64,000 nt of DNA, from NCBI RefSeq assembly GCF_014219065.1, contig NZ_JACLGO010000002.1, forward strand, positions 62,001 to 126,000. The letters run 5' to 3'. Made by a program: the position numbers and the translations under genes. The notes beneath the pieces are model-generated. The model made no database searches. It was given only the letters and a program-made list of their open reading frames with translations, and was not told the DNA's origin. The DNA comes from Halopseudomonas xiamenensis. GTDB lineage: Bacteria; Pseudomonadota; Gammaproteobacteria; Pseudomonadales; Pseudomonadaceae. Shown in pieces: positions 53,677 to 63,429 of this stretch. Positions within the stretch are counted from its first letter, which is position 1; every line of letters starts with the position of its first letter.

Positions 53677-54930
53677 CTACAGCAGTGGCAGGCTGTAGTT
53701 GAGGATCAGCCGGTTCTCGTCGAATTCACTGGTACTGAAGTTGCTGCGCAGGCTGGAGTTGCGCCAGCGCAGCGACAGGTTCCTGAAGGTTCCGCTCTGC
53801 ACGGTATAGGCCAGCTCCGATTCGCGAACCCATTCCTTGCCGTCGCTGCCAGTGGCGGTATCCACCTGGTCGCCGCTGATATAGCGGGTCATGAAGCCCA
53901 GACCGGGCAGCCCGGCGGCGGCAAAGTCGTAGTCGTAGCGCAGTTGCCAGGAACGTTCGCCGGCGTGGTCGAAGCTGGCATTGTAGCTGTCGTTGGCCAG
54001 GGTGCCGCCACTGGTACCGTTGACCCGCATCCAGTCGCTGTCGCCACTGACCTTCTGCAGGCCCAGGTACAGGGTATGGCCGCTGCGGCTGGCCGACAGC
54101 AGCGCCGACCAGGTGCGGTTGTCCAGCTTGCCAGCCCTCTCGCTGCCGTCCTCGCGGCCATGGAAATATCCCAGGTTGGCCGCCAGCAGCCAGTCGCCGA
54201 CCGGCTGGCTGTGGCGCAGCTGGAGGTACTGCTGGCGGTAGATGTCCTTGAGCTGCGCATGCCACAGGCCGACCAGGCTGCGCTCGGCATTGAAGCGGTA
54301 CTCACCACCGGCGAAATTTAAGCGATCGGAGCTGGCACCGCCGTACATCATGTCTTCCATGCTGCCATCGTTACGCGGGCTATTGCCGCGAAACTGACCG
54401 GCGTACAGGGTCAGATCGTCGAACTGGTCGGACGTCAGCTGGGCACCCTGGAAGCTCTGCGGTAATGCACGACCATCATCGGAGCGCAGGATCGGCAGTA
54501 CCGGCATCCACTCGCCGAACCTGAGTTCAGTACGCGAGATCCGCGCCTTGCCGGCCACGCCCAGGCGCCCGAAGTCATCCGCCGGGTGGCCGCCATCATG
54601 CACCGGCAGCAGCGAGGTATTGGTGGTGCCACGGCCACCATCGAGCTTCAGCGCATACAACCCCAGCACATCCACGCCCAAGCCCAGCACGCCGGAGGTA
54701 TAGCCGGAGCGGGCATCGAGGATGAAGCTCTGGGTCCACTCCCCGGCCTGGCTCTGGGGGTGCGCCGAATTGCTGAAGTCGCGGTGCAGGTAGAAGTTGC
54801 GCAGGTGCAGGCTGGCCTGGGCGTCATCGATGAAGCCATCGGCCTGGGCCGACAGCGGCAGGCCGCACAGACTGGCGCTGAACAGTACCGACAGTGCCAG
54901 CGGGCGCGCAGTGACGGTGAATCTGGTCAT
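53677..54930 (-). CDS. OprD-family outer-membrane porin
   Basis: A 417-residue porin. Signal peptide about 1-30 (ending QADG), then FIDDAQASLHLRNFYLHRDF, the OprD mature start; RSWQLRYDYDFAAAGLPGLGFMTRY and the C-terminal strand FDENRLILNYSLPLL are also OprD marks. It is a paralogue of the OpdH-like gene at 33322. No transporter gene is adjacent on its strand, so its substrate is unknown. Convergent with trkH (18-bp gap). Confidence 0.88.
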   Translation of the reverse strand: MTRFTVTARPLALSVLFSASLCGLPLSAQADGFIDDAQASLHLRNFYLHRDFSNSAHPQSQAGEWTQSFILDARSGYTSGVLGLGVDVLGLYALKLDGGRGTTNTSLLPVHDGGHPADDFGRLGVAGKARISRTELRFGEWMPVLPILRSDDGRALPQSFQGAQLTSDQFDDLTLYAGQFRGNSPRNDGSMEDMMYGGASSDRLNFAGGEYRFNAERSLVGLWHAQLKDIYRQQYLQLRHSQPVGDWLLAANLGYFHGREDGSERAGKLDNRTWSALLSASRSGHTLYLGLQKVSGDSDWMRVNGTSGGTLANDSYNASFDHAGERSWQLRYDYDFAAAGLPGLGFMTRYISGDQVDTATGSDGKEWVRESELAYTVQSGTFRNLSLRWRNSSLRSNFSTSEFDENRLILNYSLPLL

Positions 54931-54987
54931 CGGATCGTTCCTGTAGCCAGGTTGGCGCAGCGGCGTACCGCGCCCGATCCCTGCAGC

Positions 54988-55254
54988 CTAGTCGAGAAAA
55001 GCCAACCCGACTCCCTCGCCGGGAATCACCCGCTGGATGACCATGCGCAGTACCGGCGCTTCGATCGGCATGTCCTGCACCTGGCCGCTGACCTCGGTAC
55101 CCGGCGGCAGGCTGGCCAACTGTGGGTTCTCGACGAACACACCGCCATCGGACAGGTCGCGGGTCTGGCCATAGACCTCGCCCAGGTCCGGATGGCTGAT
55201 GCAAATCCGGCACTTCATCATCGTCCTCGGATACTGCCGTTTGTTGCTCATCAA
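54988..55254 (-). CDS. PilZ-domain c-di-GMP effector
   Basis: An 88-residue single-domain protein. The c-di-GMP motifs are RQYPR (RxxxR, residues 5-9) and DLSDGGVF (D/NxSxxG). Binding of c-di-GMP would change its contacts; the target is unknown. Same place as the PilZ gene PA0012 next to the LpxL/HtrB-type acyltransferase in P. aeruginosa. It is 22 bp after the acyltransferase and probably co-transcribed. Confidence 0.9.
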   Translation of the reverse strand: MMSNKRQYPRTMMKCRICISHPDLGEVYGQTRDLSDGGVFVENPQLASLPPGTEVSGQVQDMPIEAPVLRMVIQRVIPGEGVGLAFLD

Positions 55255-55276
55255 CTGCGCTCCTTGCAGTGCTGGA

Positions 55277-56164
55277 TCAATACCACTTCTTCTCGCCGAC
55301 GGGGCGTTTCTTGAACCGCTTCATGCTCCACATGTACTGGCTCGGCCAGCGCCGCACGTAGCTCTCGATGGTGGCGCTCATCGCCGCCACCGCCTCGGTC
55401 TCGTCGTCGCTGTACAGGGCCTCGGGGGCGCGCTCGACGATCACCTTGAAACCGCTGTGATCCGGCAGGCGCACGCAGTGCAGGAACACCCCGTTGGCCG
55501 CACCGCCCTTGAGCAGACCGGGCACGAACTTGCTGGTCAGCGCCTGCACCCCCAGGAAGGGTACGAATACACCGCTCTTGAGGGCCGGTTCCGGGTCCGC
55601 CGGAATACCCACCGCACCGCCACGCCGCACCTCGCGCATCACGCTGATGATACCCTCGCGGGTGGAGGCGGCGACCTTGTTGCCAAGCTGGGTGCGCTGC
55701 TTCTGCAGCAGTTCGTCCACCGCCTTCTGCTTGGGTGGACGATAGAAGATGATAGGCGAGCATTTCAGGCAATACCAATGGTTGAGCACTTCCCAGTTGC
55801 CCAGGTGGCTGGTGATCCCGACCAGCCCCTTGCCCTCGGCCAGTGCCTCGTCGAGCAAATGCTCGCCCTCCACCTCCTTGATCAGGCCCACGGTCTTCTG
55901 CGGGCTCCACATCCAGGCGCAGGCGCTTTCAGCGAAGCTGCGGCCGATATTGACCAGGGTCTCGCCGACCAGCCGTTCCCGCTCGGCGGGTGCCAGCTCC
56001 GGCAGGCAGTGGGCGAAGTTGATGCGTACGACTTCCCGCGAACGGTTCGGCAATTTCCACATCAGCCAGCCGACCGCCGCACCGAGGCGCTGCGCGACGC
56101 CGAACGGCAGCAGTGCGAACAGCCTGAGAAATCCCACCGTGATAGCGCCCTTGAGCCTTTCCAC
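55277..56164 (-). CDS. Lipid A secondary acyltransferase (LpxL/HtrB family)
   Basis: A 295-residue inner-membrane protein. An N-terminal helix (about 10-35) is followed by the lysophospholipid acyltransferase-like domain with the catalytic HX4E motif in ITSHLGNWEVLNH (about 128-133), IFYRPPKQK and PADPEPALKSG. It adds laurate or 2-hydroxylaurate to lipid A. The P. aeruginosa equivalent (PA0011, htrB2) sits between tag and PilZ; here a TRAP operon is inserted on the tag side. Confidence 0.88.
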   Translation of the reverse strand: MERLKGAITVGFLRLFALLPFGVAQRLGAAVGWLMWKLPNRSREVVRINFAHCLPELAPAERERLVGETLVNIGRSFAESACAWMWSPQKTVGLIKEVEGEHLLDEALAEGKGLVGITSHLGNWEVLNHWYCLKCSPIIFYRPPKQKAVDELLQKQRTQLGNKVAASTREGIISVMREVRRGGAVGIPADPEPALKSGVFVPFLGVQALTSKFVPGLLKGGAANGVFLHCVRLPDHSGFKVIVERAPEALYSDDETEAVAAMSATIESYVRRWPSQYMWSMKRFKKRPVGEKKWY

Positions 56165-56211
56165 TCACACACTCCAACCTGAAAAAGGCCATTGTAGCCT
56201 GCGCACTGGCA

Positions 56212-56610
56212 TCAGCCCACCGGCGACTGGCAACTCCACAACTCCACCACCGGGCGTTGCGGACTCGGAGGTCCCAGCCAGTCGGCCAGTGGTCGGCAGC
56301 CAGCGTCGCTGCACAGCTGGTAATCACCCGCCGCCGCGGCGCTGCTGCGCCCCAACCGCAGCGGCTGCAATGCCGGCAGTTGCGGCCGATAGTGCCAGCT
56401 GCCATCGCGCAGCACAGCACCTTCCGGAATCTCCATCCCCGCGCCGCTGCCACGCACCCGAGCCTCACGCAGCAACAGGCCGGCGGCGCTGAGCTGATAG
56501 TCCTCTTCCCAGCGGATCTTCTCCACGCTGTGATGCCAGGCCAGGGTGAATTCGGGCAGTGGCAGCTGCGCCCAGACCACCCCGGCCAGGCCGAGACACA
56601 GCGCATTCAT
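56212..56610 (-). CDS. DUF1850 protein of the TAXI-TRAP cluster
   Basis: A 132-residue protein. I chose the ATG at 56610, which overlaps the TRAP permease stop as ATGA and gives a hydrophobic, signal-like N-terminus (MNALCLGLAGVVWAQ). Conserved DUF1850 features: FTLAWHHSVEKIRWEEDY and the C-terminal CQSPVG. DUF1850 genes almost always accompany TAXI-type TRAP transporters, but their role is unknown; a periplasmic accessory is likely. Confidence 0.8.
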   Translation of the reverse strand: MNALCLGLAGVVWAQLPLPEFTLAWHHSVEKIRWEEDYQLSAAGLLLREARVRGSGAGMEIPEGAVLRDGSWHYRPQLPALQPLRLGRSSAAAAGDYQLCSDAGCRPLADWLGPPSPQRPVVELWSCQSPVG

Positions 56611-58628
56611 GCCGGCCGGGGCACACGCCGCGCCCGCCACCAGTGCTGTGCAAGAAAGAGCAGGCCCAGGGCGAAGCCCAGTTCATCGGTGACCGGCAAG
56701 GCCAGGATCATCAGCGCACCGGCAGCGAAGCCCAGCAGTTTTTCCCACCAGGCCAGCGAGCCCAGGCAATAGCCGGTGAAGACGATGCCCCACAGACCGA
56801 TGGCGAAAGCCGCCTTGATCAGCATGTACAGCACCGCCCACCAATCCCCACCCTGCATCATCAGCGCCGGACTGTAGACCGCCATGAAGGGCACGACGAA
56901 TCCGGCGACCGCTATGCGCACCGCCCAGAGGCTGATTTTCAGGCCGTTCTCCCGGGCGATGGGTGCTGCGGCAAAGCAGGCCAGCGCCACCGGCGGGGTG
57001 AGGTCGGCCATGATGCCGAAATAGAACACGAACATGTGCGAGACGATCAGTGGCACGCCCAGATCCAGCAGCGCCGGCGCGGCGATGGAGCTGGTGATGA
57101 TGTAGTTGGGAATGGTCGGAATCCCCATGCCCAGTACCAGACAGGTGAGCATGGTCAGCAGCAGCGACAGGAACAGGTTGTCCTGACCGATGGCCAGGAT
57201 GTAGCCGGCAAAGGTCGAGGCCACCCCGGTCAGCGAGACGATGCCGATAATCACCCCCACCAGCGCGCAGGCGATACCCACCGGTACCGCATGGCGTGCG
57301 CCTTCCACCAGCGCATGCAGGCAAATACGCAGGGTGTCGCGCCCACCCCTGACGAACCAGCAGGCCACCACCAGCACACCGATGACACCGAAGATCACCC
57401 CGATGCCCAGCTGGAAGAAGCCGGCACAGAGAACCCCCAGGGCAACCCAGAACACCACCCGCAGCGCAGTGGATGACAGCCGCAGGATCAGCGCCGAGCC
57501 GAGAATGACGATGGCAGTCAATGCCAGCCCCACGGTACCGGCGAACATCGGGGTACGCCCGGAGAACAGCAGCCAGACCAGGATGGCCAGCGGAATCAGC
57601 AGGAACCAGCGCTGCCTGACCGCCTCCCAGGCGCTGGGGCATTCGTCCTTGGGCAAGCCATTGAGCTTCGAACGCCTGGCCTCCAGGTGCACCATCCAGA
57701 ATACCGAGCTGAAGTACAGCAACGCCGGTAGCAGCGCCGCCTTGGCCACTTCGACATAGGGCACGTTGATGGTTTCGGCCATGATGAAGGCCACCGCGCC
57801 CATCACCGGTGGCATGATCTGACTGCCCATGCTCGCCGTGGCCTCGACGCCGCCGGCAAAGGCCGGCTTGTAGCCGAAGCGTTTCATCAGTGGAATGGTG
57901 AACTGGCCGGTGGTCACCACGTTGGCCACGCCAGAACCGGTGATGGTACCCATCAATGCCGAGGACACCACCGACACCTTGGCTGGCCCGCCGGCCCGGT
58001 GGCCGAACAGGCCCATGGCAAAATCGGTGAACAGCCGGATCATCCCTGCCTGCTCCAGGAACGAACCGAACAGGATGAACAGGAAGATGTAGGTGGCTGA
58101 GACATAGGTGGGCGTGCCGTACAGCCCTTCGGTGCCGAACGACAGCTGGTTGACCAGTTGATCCAGCCCGTATCCCCGGTGCGCCAGCTCGCCGGGCAGA
58201 TGATTGCCGAACATACCATAGGCCAGAAACAACCCACAGATGATCGGCAGGGCAATGCCCATCACTCGCCGCGCCGCCTCGAAGACCAGCACGATCAGCG
58301 CCAGGCCGACCAGCATGTCCATGCTGGTCAGGTCGCCCGAACGCTGGATCAGATCCGCTTCGAAATACCACTGGTAGAAGAAGGTCGCCATGCCCGCCAG
58401 CGCCAGCAGCCAGGCCAGCGGTTGCCAGGGCCGTGCGTAACCGCGCAGTGGATAGCTCAGATATACCAGCATCAACAGAAAGCCTACGTGCCCGGCCCGC
58501 AGCACCTGCGTGGAGACCGGATGAAAGGCGGCGGTGATGATCTGGTAACAGGAAAACAGCAGCGCCACATAGAACAGCGCCCTGGGCCACTCGGCGGGAC
58601 TCGCATGGAGCCCCTGATATTCACTCAT
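56607..58628 (-). CDS. TRAP transporter fused permease (4TM-12TM)
   Basis: A 673-residue membrane protein with about 16-18 helices. The fused form joins the small DctQ-like and large DctM-like subunits, as in TAXI-TRAP systems. Typical segments: GLFLAYGMFGNHLPG, MGTITGSGVANVVTTGQFTIPLMKR-type (split) and GMGIPTIPNYI. It moves the solute delivered by the TAXI protein, driven by Na+ or H+. Gene order TAXI - permease - DUF1850, all on the minus strand. Confidence 0.9.
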   Translation of the reverse strand: MSEYQGLHASPAEWPRALFYVALLFSCYQIITAAFHPVSTQVLRAGHVGFLLMLVYLSYPLRGYARPWQPLAWLLALAGMATFFYQWYFEADLIQRSGDLTSMDMLVGLALIVLVFEAARRVMGIALPIICGLFLAYGMFGNHLPGELAHRGYGLDQLVNQLSFGTEGLYGTPTYVSATYIFLFILFGSFLEQAGMIRLFTDFAMGLFGHRAGGPAKVSVVSSALMGTITGSGVANVVTTGQFTIPLMKRFGYKPAFAGGVEATASMGSQIMPPVMGAVAFIMAETINVPYVEVAKAALLPALLYFSSVFWMVHLEARRSKLNGLPKDECPSAWEAVRQRWFLLIPLAILVWLLFSGRTPMFAGTVGLALTAIVILGSALILRLSSTALRVVFWVALGVLCAGFFQLGIGVIFGVIGVLVVACWFVRGGRDTLRICLHALVEGARHAVPVGIACALVGVIIGIVSLTGVASTFAGYILAIGQDNLFLSLLLTMLTCLVLGMGIPTIPNYIITSSIAAPALLDLGVPLIVSHMFVFYFGIMADLTPPVALACFAAAPIARENGLKISLWAVRIAVAGFVVPFMAVYSPALMMQGGDWWAVLYMLIKAAFAIGLWGIVFTGYCLGSLAWWEKLLGFAAGALMILALPVTDELGFALGLLFLAQHWWRARRVPRPA

Positions 58629-58648
58629 GGGCTACTCCCGGCCGCCAG

Positions 58649-59602
58649 CTATTGCAGGATGCCTACTTCCTTGTAAAACCGCTCGGCGCCCGGATGCAGG
58701 GGAATCGGCAGGTTCTGCGCCGCATTCTCCAGCGTGATCGCCTTGGCCGCGGCATGGGCGTTGCCCAGCGCGCTCAGATTGTCGAAGATCAGCTTGGTCA
58801 TCTGATAAGCGATTTCGTCGTCGACCTTTTCATGGCTGACCAGGATATTGTTGATACCGACGGTGGGCACGTCCTCGTCCTGACCATCATAGGTGCCAGC
58901 CGGAATCACGCCCGGCTGATAGGCCGGGTTATTGATCTTCTGCACCACATCTTCGGGAATGGCAACGAAGTTCACCCGCATGGTACTGGCCAGATCGCGA
59001 ATGGCCGCCATGCCCAGGCCGGAGGATTGCAAGGTGGCGTCCAGTTGCCGGTTCTTGATCAGCTCTACGGATTCGGCATAAGGCAGGAACTCGACCCGGC
59101 GCATGTCCTCGTAGCTCAGCCCGGCGGCGGCGAAGATTGCCCGGGCATTGAGTTCGGTGCCGGATTTGGGCGCGCCGACGGAAATGCGCTTGCCCTTGAG
59201 GTCCTCCAGGGTCTTGATACCGGATTCCGCGCTGGCTACCACCTGAATGTAGTTGTTGTAGGTACCGGCAATGGCCCGCAACCGCTTGAGCGGCGCCTTG
59301 AAGCCGGCATCCTCCACGCCATTCCAGGCATCGGCGACCGAATCGCCGAGGGCGAAGGCCAGCTCACCACGGCCGGCCTGCAACAGATTGAGGTTTTCCA
59401 CCGAGGCCTTGGTCGCCTGCACCGACGGCCGGGCACCGTCGATCTGGCCATACAGCTGCGAGATAGCGACACCGATCGGGTAGTACACTCCACTGGTGCC
59501 GCCGGTAAGCACGTTGATATAGGTCGGCGCGGCAAACACAGCGGTGGTGGCGGTCAGCGCCGCAGCAGCGGCCAGCAGGCCCAGTCGTTTGGTCAGTTGC
59601 AT
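58649..59602 (-). CDS. TAXI-family TRAP solute-binding protein
   Basis: A 317-residue periplasmic protein. Signal peptide about 1-24 (ending AVFA), then INVLTGGTSGVYYPIGVAI, the hallmark of the TAXI (TRAP-associated extracytoplasmic immunogenic) family; also GKRISVGAPKSGTELNAR. Ligands of TAXI proteins are mostly unknown; glutamate or 2-oxoglutarate have been reported for a few. It starts the operon and follows tag by 16 bp on the same strand. Confidence 0.9.
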   Translation of the reverse strand: MQLTKRLGLLAAAAALTATTAVFAAPTYINVLTGGTSGVYYPIGVAISQLYGQIDGARPSVQATKASVENLNLLQAGRGELAFALGDSVADAWNGVEDAGFKAPLKRLRAIAGTYNNYIQVVASAESGIKTLEDLKGKRISVGAPKSGTELNARAIFAAAGLSYEDMRRVEFLPYAESVELIKNRQLDATLQSSGLGMAAIRDLASTMRVNFVAIPEDVVQKINNPAYQPGVIPAGTYDGQDEDVPTVGINNILVSHEKVDDEIAYQMTKLIFDNLSALGNAHAAAKAITLENAAQNLPIPLHPGAERFYKEVGILQ

Positions 59603-59617
59603 GGATGTTCTCCATCG

Positions 59618-60232
59618 TTATTGTTGTTTGATGGCGGCAGCTTCACCGGCCAGCTCGGCGTAGCGGTAACAATCCAGAGTATGGTCCATAACCATGCCGG
59701 TCGCCTGCATGAATGCATAACAGATTGTCGGCCCGACAAAACTGAAGCCGGCCTTGCGCAGTGCCTTGCTCATGGCCTGTGCCTCGGGCGTGATGGCCGG
59801 CACCTCGGCATGGCTGGCGAAGCGATTGACCAATGGCCGGCCTCCAACGAACTGCCAGAGCCAGGCGGCCGGATCGGTCTGCTCGGCCAGCGCCAGCCAG
59901 GCCCGGGCATTCTGTCGCGCCGCGTGCACCTTCAACCGATTGCGAATGATGCCGGGGTCCTGCATCAATGCCTGCAGATCGGCATCGGTCTGTGCCGCCA
60001 TGAACCGGGCATCGAAACCGTGATAGACCTGCCGATAGCGCTCACGCTTCTTCAGGATGGTGATCCACGACAGACCCGCCTGAAAGCCGTCGAGCAACAG
60101 CTTCTCGAACAGCCGCTGGGCATCGTACTCTGGTACACCCCATTCGTGATCGTGGTAAGACTGATAGATCGAGTCGCTGGAACACCACCGGCAGCGCGGC
60201 TGCGAAGAAATGACAGACGTATCGAGTGACAT
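59618..60232 (-). CDS. tag: DNA-3-methyladenine glycosylase I
   Basis: A 204-residue repair enzyme that removes 3-methyladenine from alkylated DNA. Motifs: RCRWC (Zn ligand cysteines near residue 14), YHDHEWGVPEYD, the HhH segment GFQAGLSWITILKKRE and the SFVGPTICYAFMQATGMV end, all as in E. coli Tag. Its neighbour in P. aeruginosa is glyQ; here a FlgO-like gene and ppnN lie between. Confidence 0.95.
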   Translation of the reverse strand: MSLDTSVISSQPRCRWCSSDSIYQSYHDHEWGVPEYDAQRLFEKLLLDGFQAGLSWITILKKRERYRQVYHGFDARFMAAQTDADLQALMQDPGIIRNRLKVHAARQNARAWLALAEQTDPAAWLWQFVGGRPLVNRFASHAEVPAITPEAQAMSKALRKAGFSFVGPTICYAFMQATGMVMDHTLDCYRYAELAGEAAAIKQQ

Positions 60233-60366
60233 GCTTTGCCTCGGTCCTCGGGAATACGGGTTTGCCTGATGTTATACCGTCAGGCAGCTCCAAACCAAAG
60301 GGGGGCAGCAGTCATCATCGGAGTCCCCTCTCCACCTTGCGGGAGAGAGGGGTCGAGGAAGGAGGA

Positions 60367-60915
60367 TCAGTATCTGCGGTTGCGCAGCATGGCGCGGGTA
60401 TTGTCGTCCAGCGGCAGCGCATAGTCGTGTACCGCCAGCACCAGGTTGGTGCCGGGCTGCACCACCTTGAGATTGATGAAAACGAAGTCCTTGCTTTCGC
60501 CATAGGTGCCGACGATGACCGCCTGCGCGGCATGCTGGCTGGCCAGCTCCTGCACTTCGCGCGTCAGCATCATCTCGCCCTGATTCTGCAGCACGTACAC
60601 GCTGTTGGCGAACTTCATCTCCACCATGTGGTAAGCGGACTGGGTAAAACGCGCCGAGACCTGCTCGGACACCAGCCGCCCCAGGGTCGAGGAACGCTCC
60701 AGGGCGTCGATATTCACCAGGGTCGCAATGAGCAGGGTGCTGCCACCCAGTTTGCCATTCAACTGCCCGAGCAATGCCTCGGCTGCCTGGTGGTTGGCGG
60801 GGATGAACGGATTGTTGCGCGCGTCGGCGTAGCTGGGGCCCTTCTGCGTCGGGGCACAGCCAGCCATCAGGACCAGCGCCAGCATCAGCGAGAAAACCAT
60901 ACCCTGTCTCATCAC
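60367..60915 (-). CDS. FlgO-like lipoprotein
   Basis: A 182-residue lipoprotein. The signal peptide ends in the lipobox LMAGC (Cys20). The body shows the FlgO fold pattern: TLVNIDALERSSTLGRLVSEQVSARFTQ, QGEMMLTREVQELA, AQAVIVGTYGESKDFVFINLK and a final ALPLDDNTRAML. FlgO proteins belong to the outer-membrane flagellar collar in Vibrio; no flagellar gene is near here, so a general envelope role is equally likely. Confidence 0.75.
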   Translation of the reverse strand: MMRQGMVFSLMLALVLMAGCAPTQKGPSYADARNNPFIPANHQAAEALLGQLNGKLGGSTLLIATLVNIDALERSSTLGRLVSEQVSARFTQSAYHMVEMKFANSVYVLQNQGEMMLTREVQELASQHAAQAVIVGTYGESKDFVFINLKVVQPGTNLVLAVHDYALPLDDNTRAMLRNRRY

Positions 60916-61029
60916 TTGCCTCCCTTGACCGGCAGAAGGACGTTTTGCGCATACAGTCGCTTGCCCGATTTGCCTTCACGGCGAAGCCGTGGAGTAAGAT
61001 GGGCATTCCTGTCCAACCTGGAAGAAATA

Positions 61030-62400
61030 ATGCCAAGACACGTCGTCAATGTTTCCGTAACCCCCCGGGGCAGTCTGGAGATCCTGTCCCAGCGTGAAGT
61101 GCAGAAGTTGAGCGAAGTCGGCTCCGGAAGCACCTACCAGCTGTTCCGCCAGTGCGCGCTGGCGATCCTCAACACAGGTGCACGAGTGGACAATGCCAAG
61201 ACCATTCTCGAGGCCTATGCCGATTTCGAGGTGCACATCCACCAGCTCGATCGGGGCGTGAGCCTGGAGCTGCGCAATGCGCCGGCTGATGCCTTCGTCG
61301 ATGGACACATGATCTCCAGTACCCGGGAGATGCTGTTCAGCGCCCTGCGCGATATCGTCTATACCGAGAGCGAACAACACAACAAACGTGCCGACCTGGA
61401 CAGCTCCAACGGCATCACCGACTACGTATTTCACCTGCTGCGCAACGCCCGGGCACTGACGCCCGGCATCGAGCCGAAGATGGTGGTGTGCTGGGGTGGC
61501 CATTCGATCGATGCCGAGGAGTACAAGTACAGCAAGAAGGTCGGCCACGAACTGGGCCTGCGCAACCTGAACATCTGCACTGGCTGCGGGCCGGGGGTGA
61601 TGAAGGGGCCGATGAAGGGCGCGACCATCGCCCATGCCAAGCAGCGGGTGATCGACGGCCGCTACCTGGGGCTGACCGAGCCGGGAATCATCGCCGCCGA
61701 GGCGCCCAATCCGATCGTCAACGAGCTGGTGATCCTGCCGGATATCGAGAAGCGCCTGGAGGCCTTCATCCGCATCGGCCACGGCATCATCATCTTCCCC
61801 GGTGGTGTCGGTACCGCCGAGGAGTTCCTCTACCTGCTGGGCATCCTGCTGCATCCGGACAATGCCGAGCTGCCATTCCCGCTGATCCTCACCGGGCCGC
61901 GCAGCGCTACCGCCTACCTGCAGCAGTTGCATGAGTTCGTCGGTGCCACCCTCGGCCCGCAGGCCCAGGCGCGCTACGAGATCATCATCGAGGACCCAAT
62001 CCTGGTGGCACGCAAGATGAAACAGGGCCTGGCCGCGGTGGAGCAGTTCCGCCGCGAGCGCAACGATGCGTTTCATTTCAACTGGCTGCTCAAGGTCGAG
62101 GAAGGCTTCCAGCGCCCGTTCGACCCGACCCACGAGAACATGGCGGCGCTGGAGCTACGCCGCAGCACGCCGCCGCACGAGCTGGCGGCCAACCTGCGCC
62201 GGGCGTTCTCCGGCATCGTTGCCGGCAACGTCAAGGAACATGGCATCCGCCGGATCGAGGCGCATGGGCCCTATGAGCTGCACGGCGACCGGGAAATCAT
62301 GCAGCCACTGGGCGCGCTGCTGCAGGCCTTCGTCGACCAGCAACGCATGAAGCTGCCCAACGGCACCGCCTACCAGCCGTGCTATCGGGTCATCAGCTGA
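61030..62400 (+). CDS. ppnN: Pyrimidine/purine 5'-monophosphate nucleosidase PpnN
   Basis: A 456-residue LOG-domain enzyme (formerly YgdH). It starts MPRHVVNVSVTPRGSLEILS, has the Rossmann-type core with GCGPGVMKGPMKGA (about 186-199) and the phosphate-binding PGGVGTAEE (about 257-265). It cleaves nucleotides to base plus ribose-5-phosphate and is stimulated by (p)ppGpp in E. coli. The ATG at 61030 matches the family start; an in-frame opening to 60226 crosses the tag-flgO interval and is not coding. Divergent from the FlgO-like gene. Confidence 0.93.
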   Translation: MPRHVVNVSVTPRGSLEILSQREVQKLSEVGSGSTYQLFRQCALAILNTGARVDNAKTILEAYADFEVHIHQLDRGVSLELRNAPADAFVDGHMISSTREMLFSALRDIVYTESEQHNKRADLDSSNGITDYVFHLLRNARALTPGIEPKMVVCWGGHSIDAEEYKYSKKVGHELGLRNLNICTGCGPGVMKGPMKGATIAHAKQRVIDGRYLGLTEPGIIAAEAPNPIVNELVILPDIEKRLEAFIRIGHGIIIFPGGVGTAEEFLYLLGILLHPDNAELPFPLILTGPRSATAYLQQLHEFVGATLGPQAQARYEIIIEDPILVARKMKQGLAAVEQFRRERNDAFHFNWLLKVEEGFQRPFDPTHENMAALELRRSTPPHELAANLRRAFSGIVAGNVKEHGIRRIEAHGPYELHGDREIMQPLGALLQAFVDQQRMKLPNGTAYQPCYRVIS

Positions 62401-62481
62401 GACAAATAGCCAGCCATGCTGTATGCCGCCCCGCCGGGATTGTATACTTCGGCCTTTGCTCACAGTTGACCGGTGAAAAAC

Positions 62482-63429
62482 GTGACTCAGACAAATCCCG
62501 CCGCCCAGACCTTCCAGGGCCTGATCCTGGCCCTGCAAAGCTACTGGGCGGAGCAGGGCTGCGTGCTACTGCAGCCCTATGACATGGAGGTGGGCGCCGG
62601 AACCTTCCATACCGCGACCTTCCTGCGCTCCATCGGCCCGGAAATCTGGAACGCCGCCTATGTCCAGCCCAGCCGCCGTCCCGCCGATGGCCGCTATGGC
62701 GAGAACCCCAACCGCCTGCAGCACTACTACCAGTTCCAGGTGGTGCTCAAGCCGAACCCGGACAATATCCAGGAGCTGTACCTGGATTCGCTGCGGCACA
62801 TCGGTATCGATCCGCTGGTGCACGATATCCGCTTCGTCGAGGACAACTGGGAATCGCCAACCCTGGGCGCCTGGGGCCTGGGTTGGGAAGTCTGGCTCAA
62901 CGGCATGGAAGTCACCCAGTTCACCTACTTCCAGCAGGTCGGTGGCGTCGAGTGCTATCCGGTCACCGGCGAGATCACCTACGGCCTGGAACGCCTGGCC
63001 ATGTATCTGCAGGGCGTGGACTCGGTCTACGATCTGGTCTACTCCGATGGCCCGTTCGGCAAGGTCACCTATGGCGATGTGTTCCACCAGAACGAGGTGG
63101 AGCAGTCGACCTACAACTTCGAGCACGCCAATGTCGACAAGCTGTTCGAGCTGTTCAGCTTCTACGAGAGCGAAGCCAACCGGCTGATCGAGGCCGAGCT
63201 GCCGCTGCCGGCCTACGAGATGGTGATGAAGGCCTCGCATACCTTCAACCTGCTGGATGCGCGGCGGGCCATTTCGGTGACCGAGCGCCAGCGCTATATC
63301 CTGCGCGTGCGTACCCTGGCCCGCTCGATCGCCCATGCCTATCTGCATGCCCGCGCCAAGCTCGGCTTCCCCATGGCCAGCCCCGAATTGCGTGACGAAG
63401 TACTGGCCAAACTGAAGGAGGCCGAATGA
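62482..63429 (+). CDS. glyQ: Glycyl-tRNA synthetase alpha subunit
   Basis: A 315-residue catalytic subunit of the alpha2-beta2 class II synthetase. Motifs: [24 protein letters not shown]-type (split over residues 18-42), [17 protein letters not shown] and [13 protein letters not shown] for ATP and glycine, and [20 protein letters not shown] prefer the GTG at 62482 (read Met-Thr-Gln) because it gives the family length and GGTGA lies upstream; GTG 62473 is the alternative. Confidence 0.95.
   Translation: MTQTNPAAQTFQGLILALQSYWAEQGCVLLQPYDMEVGAGTFHTATFLRSIGPEIWNAAYVQPSRRPADGRYGENPNRLQHYYQFQVVLKPNPDNIQELYLDSLRHIGIDPLVHDIRFVEDNWESPTLGAWGLGWEVWLNGMEVTQFTYFQQVGGVECYPVTGEITYGLERLAMYLQGVDSVYDLVYSDGPFGKVTYGDVFHQNEVEQSTYNFEHANVDKLFELFSFYESEANRLIEAELPLPAYEMVMKASHTFNLLDARRAISVTERQRYILRVRTLARSIAHAYLHARAKLGFPMASPELRDEVLAKLKEAE

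Noticed and set aside
60326-60353. CCCCTCTC / GAGAGGGG inverted repeat downstream of the FlgO-like gene
   Set aside because: Short arms without a U-tract; could be a weak terminator, but the evidence is too thin to list it.
60226-61029. In-frame 268-codon extension upstream of ppnN
   Set aside because: PpnN starts cleanly at MPRHVVN; the upstream stretch is antisense to tag and the FlgO-like gene and crosses their intergenic region.
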